From NCBI GenBank assembly GCA_029884455.1, contig JAOUHU010000032.1:1-33383 (forward strand): a DNA stretch of 33,383 nucleotides, written 5' to 3'. Source of the DNA: Gammaproteobacteria bacterium. GTDB lineage: Bacteria; Pseudomonadota; Gammaproteobacteria; Steroidobacterales; Woeseiaceae. The translations under genes and the position numbers were made by a program. The notes beneath the pieces are model-generated. The model did no database searches, had not been told where the DNA came from, and worked only from the letters and a program-made list of their open reading frames with translations. Position 1 is the first letter of the stretch; each line of letters begins with the position of its first letter. Positions 31,849 to 33,383 of the stretch are shown piece by piece.

Positions 31849-33159
31849 CTAGTCCTCCAGGATCCGGCTGTAGCGTCGCGTGTCGGGCATCGTGTACACC
31901 GCGAAGAATGCGATCGCCAACATTACGGACGCATAAATATAGAAGCCTGTCTCTATGCCGTTGGCCTTGAACCACAGCGCAACGTACTCGGCCGTGCCGC
32001 CGAACGCGGCATTGGCGAGTGCATAGGGCAGGGCCACGCCAAGAGCGCGCACCTGCGTTGGAAAAAGTTCGGCTTTTACTACGGCGCTGACCGAGGTGTA
32101 ACCCGACTGGATCAGCATTGCGACAATGATCAGCAGGAAAGCAGCCCATGCCGACGTGCTGCTGCCAATGGCGATCATCAGCGGCCAGGTGGCAATTGCA
32201 CCGATGCCAAAGGCGGCCAGCAGCATGGTCCTGCGGCCGACAATGTCGGACAACCAGCCATAGAGTGGCTGGGCAAACATGAACACCATCAGCGCAGCAG
32301 CACTGATCTCGGTTGCCGTTTCCCGGCTGAACCCCGAGGTGTTGGTCAGAAACTTCTGCATATAAGTGGTGTACACATAAAAAATCATGGAGCCACCGGC
32401 GGTCAGTGCGACGATGGTCAGTACTTCGCGCGGATGTTCCCTGAACAGCATGCGTGCGCTGGTTTTTACGGCACCCGCCGCCCTGCCCGCGGTGAATGAC
32501 TTGCTTTCCTCCATGCGCCGGCGCAACCAGAACACGACGATCGCGAGTGCGGCACCGAGTACGAACGGCACGCGCCAGCCCCAGCTCTCCATCGCTTCCT
32601 GCGGCAGTGTCTTCTGCAGCACGATCAGCACCGCAAGCGCCATCAGCTGGCCGCCAATCAGCGTCACGTAGATAAAGCTGGACCAGAAGCCCCGGTACTG
32701 CTTGCCGGCGACTTCGCTCATGTAGGTGGCGCTGGCTCCGTACTCGCCGCCAAGCGACAGGCCCTGGAGCATACGCGCGAGGACCAGGATTACAGGCGCC
32801 GCGACGCCGATGGTCGCGGCCCCGGGCAGCAATGCGATCACGAGTGAGCCGAAGCACATCATCCCGACCGACAGCGTGAGACCCGCCTTGCGACCGGCGC
32901 GGTCGGAATACAGCCCCATGAACCAGGCGCCGATCGGGCGCACCAGAAATCCAACCGCAAATACGGCGGCAGCCCGCAGCAGTTGCGCGGTCTGATCGCC
33001 CTCCGGGAAGAATATCGGCGCGAAATAGAGCGCGGTTGCGGCGTAGGTGTACCAGTCAAACCACTCGACAAAGTTACCGGCCGAACCGGCTATAATCGCT
33101 CGGACACGAGCCAGCGTTGCCTGCGAGGCATCGGTTTTCGCTGCTGTGGATCGTTCCAT
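31849..33159 (-). CDS. MHS-family MFS transporter, alpha-ketoglutarate permease (KgtP)-like
   Basis: 436-residue, twelve-helix secondary transporter. Near-continuous resemblance to E. coli KgtP: SAGNFVEWFDWYTY, RPIGAWFMGLYSDRAGRK (MFS signature loop), LLARMLQGLSLGGEYG-type segment, TYMSEVAGKQYRGF, KAELFPTQVRALGVALPYALANAAFGG and AEYVALW. Members import dicarboxylates, betaine or related compounds with protons. The specific substrate is not certain, so no gene symbol is given. Convergent with the EF-hand gene; divergent from the [2Fe-2S] subunit gene with 61 bp between starts. Lies beside a molybdenum-hydroxylase operon start, so an aromatic or organic acid substrate is possible. Confidence 0.9.
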   Translation of the reverse strand: MERSTAAKTDASQATLARVRAIIAGSAGNFVEWFDWYTYAATALYFAPIFFPEGDQTAQLLRAAAVFAVGFLVRPIGAWFMGLYSDRAGRKAGLTLSVGMMCFGSLVIALLPGAATIGVAAPVILVLARMLQGLSLGGEYGASATYMSEVAGKQYRGFWSSFIYVTLIGGQLMALAVLIVLQKTLPQEAMESWGWRVPFVLGAALAIVVFWLRRRMEESKSFTAGRAAGAVKTSARMLFREHPREVLTIVALTAGGSMIFYVYTTYMQKFLTNTSGFSRETATEISAAALMVFMFAQPLYGWLSDIVGRRTMLLAAFGIGAIATWPLMIAIGSSTSAWAAFLLIIVAMLIQSGYTSVSAVVKAELFPTQVRALGVALPYALANAAFGGTAEYVALWFKANGIETGFYIYASVMLAIAFFAVYTMPDTRRYSRILED

Positions 33160-33220
33160 GCGAACATCTCTGCAAGTGCGCCGGCAACGAGTCTAACGGA
33201 TACCGCGGGAGACATCCGAG

Positions 33221-33383
33221 ATGATCGAATTCAACGTCAATGGCAAGCCCGTCAAGGTTGAAGCCGAAGCCGATACAGCATTGCTCTGGGCATTGCGTGA
33301 CCAGCTTGGCCTGACCGGAACCAAGTACGGTTGTGGTGGCGGTTACTGCGGAGCCTGCACCGTGCACCTGGACGGCAATGCGG
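33221..33383 (+). CDS. [2Fe-2S] subunit of a molybdenum hydroxylase (isoquinoline/aldehyde/CO dehydrogenase type), 3' end outside window
   Basis: First 54 codons of a small iron-sulfur subunit. Begins [14 protein letters not shown] and carries the plant-type ferredoxin cluster motif at residues 38-46: C38, C43 and C46 within [18 protein letters not shown]. The typical members are about 150 residues with a second cluster domain and partner large molybdopterin subunits downstream. GGGAG lies 9 bp before the ATG. Subfamilies include IorA, CoxS and aldehyde dehydrogenases; the fragment does not separate them. Confidence 0.88.
   Translation, partial: MIEFNVNGKPVKVEAEADTALLWALRDQLGLTGTKYGCGGGYCGACTVHLDGNA

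Overview
The window is GC-rich, densely coded DNA, most likely from an aerobic gammaproteobacterium of marine, sediment or soil type. This rests on the tesA/ybbA/ybbP neighbourhood, a CpxRA-like two-component pair, GhrB, a KgtP-like permease, many signal peptides and lipoboxes, and a periplasmic quinoprotein/cytochrome c complement. Placement below class is not possible from the sequence alone. No rRNA, tRNA or CRISPR array was seen.

Positions 1-8410 are a lipid-handling block. A FadD-like acyl-CoA synthetase (cut by the left edge) lies directly behind a TesA-like thioesterase/lysophospholipase on the minus strand. A divergent, translationally overlapping operon follows: ybbA, ybbP and a large AsmA-family gene. 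The tesA and ybbA start codons overlap on opposite strands. Positions 8449-10822 hold a DUF4136 lipoprotein, a D-2-hydroxyacid dehydrogenase and an iodotyrosine-deiodinase-like nitroreductase.

Positions 10823-17043 are the accessory-looking part, with long non-coding stretches. A CRP-like site precedes a 916-residue secreted subtilase whose C-terminus carries ten YLWTNG-type hexapeptides. A complete IS1111-group insertion sequence follows, with 14-bp inverted repeats and a structured non-coding 3' segment that probably encodes its guide (seek/bridge) RNA. Next come an orphan lipoprotein and a 30-codon frame that looks like the stump of a larger gene.

Positions 17044-21146 carry a predicted outer-membrane barrel protein (with a second CRP-like site upstream), a DUF998 membrane protein, an exported peroxiredoxin, and an overlapping gene for a mono-heme lipoprotein with a predicted beta-propeller.

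Positions 21151-29083 form a likely catabolic unit. A five-gene minus-strand run encodes GhrB, a YVTN/lactonase-type propeller, a PQQ dehydrogenase with an inserted cytochrome c domain, an EstA-like esterase, and an exported NADP-binding protein with a Tat-like signal. It is divergent from a BASS-family transporter across a control region with three TGTWWACA palindromes. The layout suggests extracytoplasmic hydrolysis and oxidation of a substrate, uptake, and cytosolic reduction of a 2-keto acid.

Positions 29096-33383 hold a CpxA/CpxR-like two-component system, a divergent exported four-EF-hand protein with a palindrome at a plausible activator position, a KgtP-like permease, and the start of a molybdenum-hydroxylase [2Fe-2S] subunit cut by the right edge.
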